From Streptomyces novaecaesareae (lineage in GTDB: Bacteria; Actinomycetota; Actinomycetes; Streptomycetales; Streptomycetaceae), in the NCBI RefSeq assembly GCF_000716875.1, contig NZ_JNWQ01000002.1:1-64000 (forward strand): 64,000 nt of DNA, given 5' to 3'. Positions 17,040 through 24,666 of the stretch are shown here, one piece after another. How positions within the stretch are numbered: position 1 is the stretch's first letter; each line of letters starts with the position of its first letter. A program made the position numbers and the translations under genes. The notes beneath the pieces were generated by a model. The model was not told the origin of the DNA and searched no databases. It was given only the letters and a program-made list of their open reading frames with translations.

Positions 17040-18506
17040 TCAGGGTGCGGTGGCGAGCGGGAGCCGGGCCCGGAAGGTGGTGGGGCCGGGGGCGTCCAGG
17101 ACGGTGAGGGTGCCGCCGTGGATGGTGGCGATGTCGCGGGCGATCGGCAGGCCCAGGCCGGTGCCGCCGTCGTCGCGGCTGCGGGCGTCGTCGAGGCGGG
17201 TGAAGCGTTCGAAGATCCGCTCGCGATCGGCCGGCGGGATCCCGGGGCCGTCGTTGGAGACGTCGAGGACGGCTTCGCCGGTGGCGTCGTCCCGGCGCAG
17301 CCGGACGGTGACGTCCTGCCGGGCGTGCCGCTGGGCGTTGTCCAGCAGGTTGGTCAGGAGCCGGCCGAGCCACTGGGGGTTGCCGGGCACCGTGATGTCG
17401 GCCGCCGTGTGCAGGACGACGGGAGTCTGCAGACAGGCCCTGGCGCGGACGGTGGTGTCGACGAGCTCGGCGAGGTCGACGCCTTGGCCGGGGCGTTCCT
17501 GGCCGGTGGCGTCGAGGCGGGCCAGCAGCAGCAGGTCGGTGGCCAGGGCCTGGAGGCGCTCGGTGTCCTGGAGGGCGCCGGCGACGAGGTCGGCGCGGAC
17601 GGCCGGATCGGGGACGGTGAGGGCGACCTCCAGCTGGGTGCGCAGGACGGTCAGCGGGCTGCGCAGCTCGTGGGAGGCGTCGGCGATGAAGCGGCGCTGG
17701 CGGGTGCCGGCCGCTTCGAGGCGTTCGAGCATGGCGTTCATGGTGTGGGCGAGCCGGGCGATCTCGTCGTCGCTGCGCGGTTCCGGCACGCGCCGGGCGA
17801 GGTCGCGGTCCCCGATGGCGGCGACCTCGGCGCGGATGGCCTCGACGGGGCGCAGCGCGCGGCCGGTGGCACGCCAGGTGAGGGCGGCGGTGGTGAGCAG
17901 CAGGAGCCCGCTGAGCGCGGCGAGGGCCGCGGTGGTGACGTCCTCCGCGGCGTCGACGGTGCGCAGCGAGGCGCCGACGTGGATGGTGACGGGCCCGGTG
18001 GGGGAGGCCGCGGTGACGGTGGTGACGCGCTGGTGGTGTTCGGCGCCGAGGGCGTGCACGTTGTAGCTGTTGTGGCCGCCCCTGGTGCGGGTGGGGGCGA
18101 GCGGGGGCTGGCCGGCGATGTTGCCGCTGGCGGCGAGGACGCGGCCGGTGGCGTCGATGACCTGGATGAAGTCGGTGCCGTGGTCGAGCGGCAGCTGCGC
18201 GGTGAGGTGGCCGTCCGCGGCGAGACGGGCGATGGCCTGGGCCTGCTCGCGGGCGCCGGTCTCGACGGTGCGTTCCAGGTTCGCGCGCAGCAGCAGGAGG
18301 ACGGCGGCGGAGGCGGCGAGGAGGACGAAGGCGACGCTGGCGCAGGCGGCGAGCGTGGTGCGGGTGCGGACCGAGCGGGGGGCGAGCCGGTGGATCAGGG
18401 CGGCGATGCGGGGGTGCCGGGTGGCCCGGCGCAGGGCGGCGCGGGCCCGGTGGCGCACCGTGCGGGGCGGCGTCGGGCGGTCGTACGGCGCGGTCCGGTC
18501 AGCCAC
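17040..18506 (-). CDS. Sensor histidine kinase
   Basis: A 488-residue membrane sensor kinase. Two transmembrane segments (about residues 55-80 and 185-205) bracket an extracellular sensor of about 100 residues. HAMP follows (ALRPVEAIRAEVAAIG). The H-box is FIADASHELRSPLTVLR near residue 280, the N-box LLTNLLDNAQRHA, and the G boxes SNDGPGIP and GGTGLGLPIAR. It should phosphorylate the response regulator encoded just upstream. The GTG start overlaps the regulator stop by 8 bases. The signal is unknown; a divergent PepSY protein rich in His and Gly may be part of it. Confidence 0.94.
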   Translation of the reverse strand: MADRTAPYDRPTPPRTVRHRARAALRRATRHPRIAALIHRLAPRSVRTRTTLAACASVAFVLLAASAAVLLLLRANLERTVETGAREQAQAIARLAADGHLTAQLPLDHGTDFIQVIDATGRVLAASGNIAGQPPLAPTRTRGGHNSYNVHALGAEHHQRVTTVTAASPTGPVTIHVGASLRTVDAAEDVTTAALAALSGLLLLTTAALTWRATGRALRPVEAIRAEVAAIGDRDLARRVPEPRSDDEIARLAHTMNAMLERLEAAGTRQRRFIADASHELRSPLTVLRTQLEVALTVPDPAVRADLVAGALQDTERLQALATDLLLLARLDATGQERPGQGVDLAELVDTTVRARACLQTPVVLHTAADITVPGNPQWLGRLLTNLLDNAQRHARQDVTVRLRRDDATGEAVLDVSNDGPGIPPADRERIFERFTRLDDARSRDDGGTGLGLPIARDIATIHGGTLTVLDAPGPTTFRARLPLATAP

Positions 18507-19176
18507 CGTCGGCCGCCAGCCGGTAGCCGGCCCCGCGCACGGTCTGCACTGCGGCGCGCCCGAACGGGGCGTCGATCTTGCGGCGCAGCGCGCTGATGTG
18601 GACCTCGACGGTGTTGGGGTCGGCGTCGGGGCCGCTGTCCCAGACCTGGTCGAGGATCTCCCGCTTCGAGACGGCCTCGCCGGCCCGGCGGGCGAGGTGG
18701 TCCAGCAGCGCGAACTCGCGGGGGGTGAGGGGGATCGTGGTGCCGGCGCGGGTGCAGGTACGGGCGGCGGAGTCGACGACGAGGTCGCCCAGGACGGTAC
18801 GGCGCGGGGCCCGGCTGCCGATCCGGCGGGCGAGGGCGTTGAGGCGGGCGACCAGGACGACGAAGGAGAAGGGCTTGGACAGGTAGTCGTCGGCACCGGT
18901 GTCCAGCGCCTCGGCCTCGTCCCACTCGCCGTCCTTGGCGGTGAGCATGAGGATGCCGACGTCGCTGCCGCTGGCGCGCAGCCGGGAGCAGACCCGGTAG
19001 CCGTTGAGGCCCGGCAGCATGATGTCGAGGACGATCACGTCGTAGGCGTGGTCGGTGGCCTTGGCGAGACCGGACAGGCCGTCGTGGGCGACGTCGACGG
19101 TGAAGCCCTCGGTGGTCAGCCCGTGCTGCAGGGCCATGGCCAGACGGCGTTCGTCCTCTACTACCAGTACGCGCAT
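18499..19176 (-). CDS. OmpR-family response regulator
   Basis: 225 residues. The receiver domain has the acidic pair VEDE, phospho-acceptor Asp in VIVLDIMLPG, the switch Thr in MLTAKD and the Lys in YLSKPFS. The C-terminal winged helix ends NTVEVHISALRRKID and VRGAGYRL. The ATG at 19176 follows GGAGGGC and removes an artificial N-terminal extension. It is cotranscribed with the kinase. Three CTGAAG half-sites about 45 bases upstream suggest autoregulation and control of the divergent PepSY gene. Confidence 0.95.
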   Translation of the reverse strand: MRVLVVEDERRLAMALQHGLTTEGFTVDVAHDGLSGLAKATDHAYDVIVLDIMLPGLNGYRVCSRLRASGSDVGILMLTAKDGEWDEAEALDTGADDYLSKPFSFVVLVARLNALARRIGSRAPRRTVLGDLVVDSAARTCTRAGTTIPLTPREFALLDHLARRAGEAVSKREILDQVWDSGPDADPNTVEVHISALRRKIDAPFGRAAVQTVRGAGYRLAADGG

Positions 19177-19220
19177 GCCCTCCAGGGTGGCAGGTCGCGG
19201 CGGGCGCAAGCTGAGGGCCC

Positions 19221-19245
19221 CTTCAGGTCTTCAGCTGATCTTCAG
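19221..19245. promoter_or_regulatory. CTTCAG repeats, candidate response-regulator site
   Basis: CTTCAG occurs at 19221-19226, 19229-19234 and 19240-19245 in the divergent region between the two-component system and the PepSY gene. OmpR-type regulators bind direct hexamer repeats at about 11-bp spacing; the last two copies fit that spacing. Confidence 0.5.
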
Positions 19246-19324
19246 CAAGGGCCGGACATGCTGTCCCGACCATGATCCGGGCACAGGGCCCGGGCACCGG
19301 GCCGGGAAGCAAGGGGTGGGCGCA

Positions 19325-19975
19325 GTGAGCGAGCCCATGGAGTTCGAGCAGCCGCAGGGTCAGCCGCAGGGCCGGCCGGAGACGGAGCCCGCCGGCAAGG
19401 CGCGCGGCGCGCGGCGGTGGCTGCGCGGGCGTCCGGTGCGGTGGGTCGCGGCCGGCGCGGCGGCGGTCGTGGTGGCCGGTGGCGCGGCGGTGGCGGTGCA
19501 CCACGTGGCCGAGGGCCACGGCGACCGGAGGGAGGCCTCGGCGGCCGACCACGGTCACGGTCACGGTGGGTACGGCGAGGGCGGGCGCGGCGAGTCCGGC
19601 CGGGGTGAGTCCGGCTGGGGCGAGTCCGACCGGGGTGAGAAGGGTCACGGCGGGAACGGCCAGGGCCACCGCGGCGGACACGACGGCCGGGACGGCGGCC
19701 GTGAGGACGGCGACGGCGCGCGCGGCGGGGAAGGCACCCGGGGCGCCGGCCGGACGGCTCCGGCGCCGCTGCCGTCCACCGATGCGGCGGACGCGGTGGC
19801 GAAGGCCGCGGCGGCGGTGTCCGGCGGAAAGGTGGAGTCGCTGTCCCCGGCCACCGAGCAGGGCGGCGGCCGCGCCTGGCAGGCCGTGGTCGTCGGCCCG
19901 GACGGCGTGCGGCACCTGGTGACGGTGGACGGCACCAGCGGCGCGGTCACCGGCAACACCGTCCTGGGCGGCTGA
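19325..19975 (+). CDS. Membrane-anchored PepSY-domain protein
   Basis: 216 residues. One transmembrane helix (WVAAGAAAVVVAGGAAVAVH, about residues 40-60) follows a short cytosolic start, so most of the protein is outside. A low-complexity linker is rich in His, Gly and Glu with GESGRGESGWGESDRGE-type repeats. The C-terminal 65 residues (DAVAKAAAAVSGGKVESLSP, VTVDGTSGAVTGNTV) form a PepSY domain, a fold that often inhibits or binds periplasmic partners. The GTG start follows AAGGGGTGGGCGCA. Divergent from the two-component system, which probably controls it. Confidence 0.75.
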   Translation: MSEPMEFEQPQGQPQGRPETEPAGKARGARRWLRGRPVRWVAAGAAAVVVAGGAAVAVHHVAEGHGDRREASAADHGHGHGGYGEGGRGESGRGESGWGESDRGEKGHGGNGQGHRGGHDGRDGGREDGDGARGGEGTRGAGRTAPAPLPSTDAADAVAKAAAAVSGGKVESLSPATEQGGGRAWQAVVVGPDGVRHLVTVDGTSGAVTGNTVLGG

Positions 19976-20035
19976 GGTCCACCCGAACCCATGTGTCCGG
20001 GCGCGGCCGAGCCGCGCGCCGGGGAAGGGAGCGCC

Positions 20036-20830
20036 GTGAGCGCCACAACGGCCCCCCAGGGGGCCCAGCACCGTCAGCCCGTGTCCGCCGGCCTCCTGCG
20101 GAGCAAGGTTCCGCAGGTGACGGCGGTGTTCTGGGTCGTCAAGATCCTCACCACCGGCATGGGCGAGACCACCTCCGACTACCTCGCCCGGGTGCTCGGG
20201 CCGGTACCGGCCGTCGCGTCCGCGGGCCTGCTGCTGGCCGCCGCGCTGGCGGCGCAGGCCCGGGCCCGCCGCTACGTGCCGGCCGTGTACTGGGCGGCGG
20301 TGGTGATGGTCAGCGTGTTCGGGACGATGGCCGCCGACGTCGCGCACGTCGTGATCGGCGTGCCGTACGCCGTCTCCACCGCCGCCTTCGCGGTGGCGCT
20401 GGCGGTGGTGTTCGGCCTGTGGCGGCGGCTGGAGGGCACGCTGGCGGTGGAGTCGGTGGCCGGCGGCCGCCGGGAGGTCTTCTACTGGTCGGCGGTCATG
20501 GCCACGTTCGCGCTGGGCACGGCGGTCGGCGACCTGACCGCCGCCACGCTGGGCTGGGGCTACCTGCCGTCCGCCCTGCTGTTCGCGGCCATGATCGCGG
20601 TGCCCGCCCTCGTCCACCGGCTGCTCGACGCCCCGCCGGTGCTCACCTTCTGGTGGGCCTACGTGCTCACCCGGCCGCTGGGCGCGTGCTTCGCCGACTG
20701 GGCCGGGGTCAGCCACGAGCGGGGCGGCCTCGACCTGGGCACCGGCCCGGTCAGCCTCGTCCTCGGCGTCGTGATCGTGGGCCTGGTGCTGTGGCTGAGC
20801 GCCGACGACCGGCGCCGACAGCGCGGGTGA
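20036..20830 (+). CDS. Membrane protein of the COG4705/DUF347 type
   Basis: 264 residues with about eight hydrophobic helices. It contains the twice-seen motif of this family: KILTTGMGETTSDYL near residue 35 and ATFALGTAVGDLTAA near 165, with RPLGACFADW near 220. The family is an uncharacterised set of bacterial membrane proteins. The GTG at 20036 has a clear GGGAAGGGAG ribosome site. It lies 60 bases after the PepSY gene, so the two probably share a transcript and a function linked to the divergent two-component system. Confidence 0.75.
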   Translation: MSATTAPQGAQHRQPVSAGLLRSKVPQVTAVFWVVKILTTGMGETTSDYLARVLGPVPAVASAGLLLAAALAAQARARRYVPAVYWAAVVMVSVFGTMAADVAHVVIGVPYAVSTAAFAVALAVVFGLWRRLEGTLAVESVAGGRREVFYWSAVMATFALGTAVGDLTAATLGWGYLPSALLFAAMIAVPALVHRLLDAPPVLTFWWAYVLTRPLGACFADWAGVSHERGGLDLGTGPVSLVLGVVIVGLVLWLSADDRRRQRG

Positions 20831-20843
20831 GGGCGGGCCCGCC

Positions 20844-21614
20844 TCAGTGGCCGTAGCGGCGGTCCCGGGCGGCGAAGCTGCGGATGGCGCGCAGGAAGTC
20901 GAGCTCGCGGAACGCGGGCCAGTGGGCCTCGCAGAAGTACAGCTCCGAGTAGGCGCTCTGCCAGAGCAGGAAGTTCGACAGGCGCTGCTCGCCGCTGGTG
21001 CGGATGACCAGGTCCGGGTCGGGGCGGCCGGCGGTGTAGAGGTGCGGGGCGACGTCGTCGACGCTCAGGGTGTCGGCGAGTTCGGTCAGCGACACGCCGG
21101 CCTCGGCCCGGACGTACATCAGCTCGCGGAGGGCCTCGATGACCTCCTGCCGGCCGCCGTAGCCGACGGCCAGGGTGACGTGCGCCCCGGTCGTGCAGGT
21201 GCGGGTGGCCTCGACCGCCTCCTTGAGGGCACGGGCGGTGCTGTCGGGGAGGATGTCGGGCAGGCCGGCGAGGTGGACCCGCCAGCCGGCGTCCGGCCTG
21301 GTGAGCCGGCCGGCCACCACCTGCTCGATCAGCCGCATCAGGAAGGCGACCTCGGAGTCGCCGCGGCGCTGGAGGTTCTCGGTCGAGCAGAGGAAGACGG
21401 TGACGTGCCGGATCCCCAGGGCTTCGCACCAGGACAGCACTTCCTCGATGTGCTCGGCGCCCGCCTGGTGGCCGAGGCTCGGATCCGCCATGCCCTGCTC
21501 CCGGGCCCAGCGGCGGTTGCCGTCCACGATCAGGCCGACGTGCCTGGGCAGTGGGCCCGCCATGACGCGGCGGCGCAGGCGGCGGGTGTAGTGGGCGTGG
21601 AGCAGGTCAGGCAT
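20844..21614 (-). CDS. uppS: Isoprenyl transferase (undecaprenyl diphosphate synthase-like)
   Basis: 256 residues, the usual size. The cis-prenyltransferase motifs are present: LIVDGNRRWA with the catalytic Asp31, FLCSTENLQRRGDSEV, and RTSGEQRLSNFLLWQ near residue 195, ending in ELYFCEAHWPAF. It condenses isopentenyl diphosphate onto an allylic primer in Z-configuration. The canonical Trp after STEN is Leu here, so this may be a paralogue with altered chain length rather than the housekeeping enzyme. A GTG start six bases earlier is possible. Downstream of a membrane protein and PadR gene on the same strand. Confidence 0.88.
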   Translation of the reverse strand: MPDLLHAHYTRRLRRRVMAGPLPRHVGLIVDGNRRWAREQGMADPSLGHQAGAEHIEEVLSWCEALGIRHVTVFLCSTENLQRRGDSEVAFLMRLIEQVVAGRLTRPDAGWRVHLAGLPDILPDSTARALKEAVEATRTCTTGAHVTLAVGYGGRQEVIEALRELMYVRAEAGVSLTELADTLSVDDVAPHLYTAGRPDPDLVIRTSGEQRLSNFLLWQSAYSELYFCEAHWPAFRELDFLRAIRSFAARDRRYGH

Positions 21615-21683
21615 GATCACCGTCCAAAGGGATTGGTACGTCCGGGAGTTCGGGCGCCTGGGCGTTCGGGCGGGTGCGGCGGT

Positions 21684-22469
21684 TCAGCCGGCCGAGGGCA
21701 GCTCGCGCAGGTCGCGCAGGGTGCCCGCGCACACCGCCGTCAACAGCAGCAGACCCACACCGACGGTGGCACCGAGGACGTGCAGCGCGCCGCCGGCCAC
21801 GGAGACGCCCAGGATGGTCGCGCCTCCGGTCGCGCTGGCGGCGGCCAGCGTCCACACGCCGAGGCGCAGCCGCCCGGCGTGCGGCGGTACGACCGCGTCC
21901 GCGCCGACACCGGTGAAGATCCGGGGGATCTGGATCGCCCCCAGGCCCAGGGCGGTCCACCAGCCGGCGAGCACGGCGGTGCGCAGCGTGGGCGGTGAGG
22001 CCGCCGCGTCGACGCCGTGCACCAGCACCACCACACTCGCACCGAGCGCCGCCGGAACGGCGAGCCGCCGAACGGCCCAGCGCAGCAAGGTGATTGTGGC
22101 CCCCAGGGTCGGCCTCGGCCTGGGGGCGACGAGGGCGATCCCGAGCAGCAGCAGAGTGGTGCAGCCGTGCATGATCCCGCTGCGGACGCCGTCGGCGGGC
22201 AGCGGGCCGCCCTGCTCGGCCACCAGGTGGCCGAGCAGCCAGGCGGCGAGTGCGACCGTGATGCCCATGGTCGCCACCCGCCGTTGCCGCTGGGCCGGGG
22301 AGTCGGCGGGCCAGAGCGCCGGGTGCAGCCACATGTCGGCGATGCCGGCGACCAGGTTGGGCCACGACTTCCAGCCGGCGCCCCGGGCCTCCTCCTCCAC
22401 CATGGCGCCCCAGCGCTCGCGGAAGGCGTCCGGGTAGAGCCGGACCAGCGTCCGGGCGACGACACTCAT
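21684..22469 (-). CDS. Polytopic membrane protein linked to PadR
   Basis: 261 residues. A cytosolic N-terminus (RTLVRLYPDAFRERWGAMVE) resembles the short leader seen in many PadR-linked actinobacterial membrane proteins. It is followed by about seven hydrophobic helices. No catalytic motif is seen. The ATG at 22469 follows GAGGTGGGCGC and overlaps, by ATGA, the stop of the last of three tiny repeated reading frames that link it to the padR gene. I do not know its function. Confidence 0.7.
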   Translation of the reverse strand: MSVVARTLVRLYPDAFRERWGAMVEEEARGAGWKSWPNLVAGIADMWLHPALWPADSPAQRQRRVATMGITVALAAWLLGHLVAEQGGPLPADGVRSGIMHGCTTLLLLGIALVAPRPRPTLGATITLLRWAVRRLAVPAALGASVVVLVHGVDAAASPPTLRTAVLAGWWTALGLGAIQIPRIFTGVGADAVVPPHAGRLRLGVWTLAAASATGGATILGVSVAGGALHVLGATVGVGLLLLTAVCAGTLRDLRELPSAG

Positions 22470-22546
22470 GCGCCCACCTCGCTGCGCTCGCCGGTCGCTT
22501 CGCGAAACACGCACCTCTTGACGGTTCTCTCGCTGCGCTCGTTCAC
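22466..22546 (-). CDS. Repeat-encoded 26-residue peptide, copy A
   Basis: A GTG-started frame within the left 77-bp repeat. It begins with NERSER after the start and ends GERSEVGA. Its TGA overlaps the ATG of the membrane protein gene (ATGA), and GAGGTGG before that ATG is both its own codons and the next ribosome site. It may serve only to carry ribosomes from padR to the membrane protein gene. Confidence 0.35.
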   Translation of the reverse strand: MNERSERTVKRCVFREATGERSEVGA

Positions 22547-22623
22547 GTGCCCACCTCGCTGCGCTCGCCGGTCGCTTCGCGAAACACGCACCTCTTGTCG
22601 GTTCTCTCGCTGCGCTCGTTCAT
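22543..22623 (-). CDS. Repeat-encoded 26-residue peptide, copy B
   Basis: ATG-started frame in the middle 77-bp repeat, starting MNERSERTDK. Its TGA overlaps the GTG start of copy A (GTGA). GAGGTGG precedes its start. Confidence 0.35.
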   Translation of the reverse strand: MNERSERTDKRCVFREATGERSEVGT

Positions 22624-22700
22624 GCGCCCACCTCGCTGCGCTCGCCGGTCGCTTCGCGAAACACGCACCTCTTGTCGGTTCTCTCGCTGCGCTCGTTCAT
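22620..22700 (-). CDS. Repeat-encoded 26-residue peptide, copy C
   Basis: ATG-started frame in the right 77-bp repeat, with the same sequence as copy B except for the last residue (Ala here, Thr in B). Its ATG overlaps the padR stop (ATGA) and its own TGA overlaps the ATG of copy B. The peptide is very polar and has one Cys. Confidence 0.35.
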   Translation of the reverse strand: MNERSERTDKRCVFREATGERSEVGA

Positions 22701-22996
22701 GCGGGGTTCACCCCCAGGCGGCGCAGGCCGGCGTCCGCGACCCGGGCCATGGTGCGCAGTTCGCGCTCCAGCACCTCCCGGCCCTGCGGTGTCAGCCGGA
22801 CGGGGCGTTGGCGTCCCTGGCCGTCGAGCGGCTCGATGAGCTGCTTGGACTCCAGCCGGGTCAGCGCCCCGTACAGGCTGCCGGGCCCGAGGCGTTCCCC
22901 GGTCAGTTCCTCGATCGCCGTGTTGATGGCGTATCCGTGCAGTGGTCCGTCGGCCAGGGCGCAGAGCACCAGCGTCTGGGCATCGTTGGCTTGCAT
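22697..22996 (-). CDS. PadR-family transcriptional regulator
   Basis: 99 residues, the short PadR type. The winged helix reads TLVLCALADGPLHGYAI, then GPGSLYGALTRLESKQLIEP and the wing RPVRLTPQGREVLERE. The ATG at 22996 follows GGAGGGATCGGC. The gene is divergent from the membrane protein at 23081, with repeated TACGTGCC motifs between them. It is translationally chained through the 77-bp repeats to the membrane protein at 21684. PadR genes are usually autoregulated together with an adjacent membrane protein or pump. Confidence 0.93.
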   Translation of the reverse strand: MQANDAQTLVLCALADGPLHGYAINTAIEELTGERLGPGSLYGALTRLESKQLIEPLDGQGRQRPVRLTPQGREVLERELRTMARVADAGLRRLGVNPA

Positions 22997-23028
22997 GCCG
23001 ATCCCTCCGTTCTGACGCCGCACCATAC

Positions 23029-23055
23029 TACGTGCCGTGAAGTACGTGCCACGTA
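23029..23055. promoter_or_regulatory. Candidate PadR operator
   Basis: TACGTGCC at 23029-23036 and again at 23043-23050. The second lies within the dyad TACGT-GCC-ACGTA (23043-23055). It sits in the 84-bp divergent region between padR and the membrane protein gene at 23081. Confidence 0.5.
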
Positions 23056-23080
23056 TTACGCGGTGTGTACCATCGCCGCC

Positions 23081-24160
23081 ATGCATGAGAATGTGACGCA
23101 CCATCACCCCGCGGTCCTACCCGTCGGGCACCGCGCTCGCCCGGCCGCCGCCGCGGCGCTGTGGACCTCCGCCGCGGGCGCCGGCGTCTTCACCGCGTTC
23201 GCCTACGCCACAACGCAGTTGCGCGCCGTACGGACGGGCAGTCCCTGGCAGGGCGACCCGTACGACACGGTCGTGACGTTCACGATGTTCTTCGTCCCGC
23301 TGCTCGGCGCGCTCGGCCCGGTGCGGGCGCTGCTGTGCCGCCGCGACGAACCGCTGCCGCTGTACCGGGTGGAGCAGATCCTGCGGGCCGCGCTGGTCTG
23401 CACGCTGCTCGTCGCGGCGACGGCGGCCACCGACTGGGCGGCCGTCGCCGCCCGCGCGGACCGCGAACTCTGGAACCGCGGTACGCCCTGGCTGATCGGC
23501 TCGCTGGTGCCGCTCACGGCGGTCGCGGTCGCGGGCCTCCTGCTGCAGCGGCGCGCGGTCCGACTGCTGCCGAGGGCGTCGGACGAGGGCCGCCGCCCTG
23601 CGGACGGGGACTGGCTCGACGACGTCCTGCCCCTGCTGGACGTCCTGGCGCGCCCCTCGCGGACGGCTCGCGGACTCGCCGTCCGGCCTGTCCGGGGCCG
23701 CGGCGGCGCGATCGGCTTCGTCCGCGCCCGCTTCACCGTGCTCGCCGCGGCGGGCGCCCTCGGTGCTGGCCTGCTGGTCGCCACCGGGCTGGCGGTGGGG
23801 GAGGGTTGGCAGGGGCCGCTGCTCTTCGCCGTCGAGACCGCCGTGTTCGCGGGCGGCACCTTCGCCTTCCTGGAGATCTGCAACGGCGTCCTCCGGTTCG
23901 CCGTGCCGAGCGCCGTGTCGGGAGTGCGGCGAGCCGCCCGGATCGGTGCCACCGCGGGGGCGGCGGCGCTACCGGTCGCGCTGGCGCTGCGGGACGCGCT
24001 GTGGCGGGCCCTGGGGCTCGGCGGCCGGGTCGACTCCATGGGCGGGTGGGCCGCCGTCGCGCTCGCCGGTGCGCTGCTGACGGGCGCGATCGCCTTCGGC
24101 GCGGCGATGACGGGGATTCCGGGCCGCTCGTTCCACCGCCGGGGTAATGGTGGGACGTAG
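23081..24160 (+). CDS. Polytopic membrane protein, divergent from padR
   Basis: 359 residues with about eight hydrophobic helices and a His-rich start (MHENVTHHH). No transporter signature is visible. The ATG has no ribosome site and the leader is short, so translation may be from a near-leaderless transcript. Its position makes it a likely PadR target. Function unknown. Confidence 0.6.
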   Translation: MHENVTHHHPAVLPVGHRARPAAAAALWTSAAGAGVFTAFAYATTQLRAVRTGSPWQGDPYDTVVTFTMFFVPLLGALGPVRALLCRRDEPLPLYRVEQILRAALVCTLLVAATAATDWAAVAARADRELWNRGTPWLIGSLVPLTAVAVAGLLLQRRAVRLLPRASDEGRRPADGDWLDDVLPLLDVLARPSRTARGLAVRPVRGRGGAIGFVRARFTVLAAAGALGAGLLVATGLAVGEGWQGPLLFAVETAVFAGGTFAFLEICNGVLRFAVPSAVSGVRRAARIGATAGAAALPVALALRDALWRALGLGGRVDSMGGWAAVALAGALLTGAIAFGAAMTGIPGRSFHRRGNGGT

Positions 24161-24189
24161 TCGATCCGGTCGTCGAATCGGATGACCTG

Positions 24190-24246
24190 GGCCGAGAGGT
24201 CCCTTCCGCCGTGGCCGCCGGCGCCACGCGAGGGGGCCTCTCGGCC
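24190..24246. terminator. Branched hairpin after the membrane protein gene
   Basis: Outer stem GGCCGAGAGG (24190-24199) with CCTCTCGGCC (24237-24246), enclosing a second helix around GTGGCCGCCGGCGCCAC. It may terminate the upstream gene or form a leader for the next one. Confidence 0.5.
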
Positions 24247-24274
24247 GTTGTGTCACACCGGATGGGGTCATCAC

Positions 24275-24571
24275 ATGCGCTTGATCGCGTGGGATCGCGA
24301 ATTCAAGGTCCGGGTTTACGGGTTCGGCTATTCCGGGCTCCTGTTCCGGAACGCGCCGAGGTTCGGCGCCGAAGAGAGCATCGAGGTCCTCTTCTCCAAT
24401 GTGCGGCACATGAGCATTTCGCCGGACCTGCCGAGCCTGTTGATCGACCGGGTCGAGACGCCGGAGGAATCGGGTGGACTCGGCATCGGCATAGCCGTCC
24501 CGTCCGCACCCGAGGGGTTGTTCGCACTGAATTCGGGTGCCGTCGCATTTCGGGCCGTTCCGGGGGGGTGA
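24275..24571 (+). CDS. Hypothetical 98-residue protein
   Basis: Begins MRLIAWDREFKVRVYGFGYS and ends GAVAFRAVPGG. It is soluble, with predicted beta strands (LLIDRVETPEESGG) and no Cys. The composition is coding-like and GATGGGGTC stands before the ATG. I do not recognise the family. The stop codon lies inside a triplicated 12-bp repeat. Confidence 0.5.
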   Translation: MRLIAWDREFKVRVYGFGYSGLLFRNAPRFGAEESIEVLFSNVRHMSISPDLPSLLIDRVETPEESGGLGIGIAVPSAPEGLFALNSGAVAFRAVPGG

Positions 24572-24601
24572 AGTGACGGGTGAAGTGACGGGTGAAGTGA
24601 T
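24566..24601. repeat. 12-bp triplicate across a stop codon
   Basis: GGGTGAAGTGAC repeated three times, the last ending in T. The first copy holds the TGA stop of the upstream gene (24569-24571). Confidence 0.85.
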
Positions 24602-24666
24602 GCGGTCGGATCACTGAACGGGGTACTGCCCCGACGAGGTGGACGCGCCCGTCGCGACGGTGGGGT

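Larger units (their letters stand above)
22473..22703. repeat. Three 77-bp tandem repeats
   Basis: Units at 22473-22549, 22550-22626 and 22627-22703. The last two are identical; the first differs at its right edge and at one inner base. Each unit contains two copies of CTCGCTGCGCTCG, a motif often seen in actinobacterial intergenic repeats. The array exactly fills the gap between padR and the membrane protein gene. Confidence 0.95.

Noticed and set aside
22473..22703. CRISPR array
   Set aside because: The 77-bp units are directly abutting with no unique spacers and no cas genes nearby.
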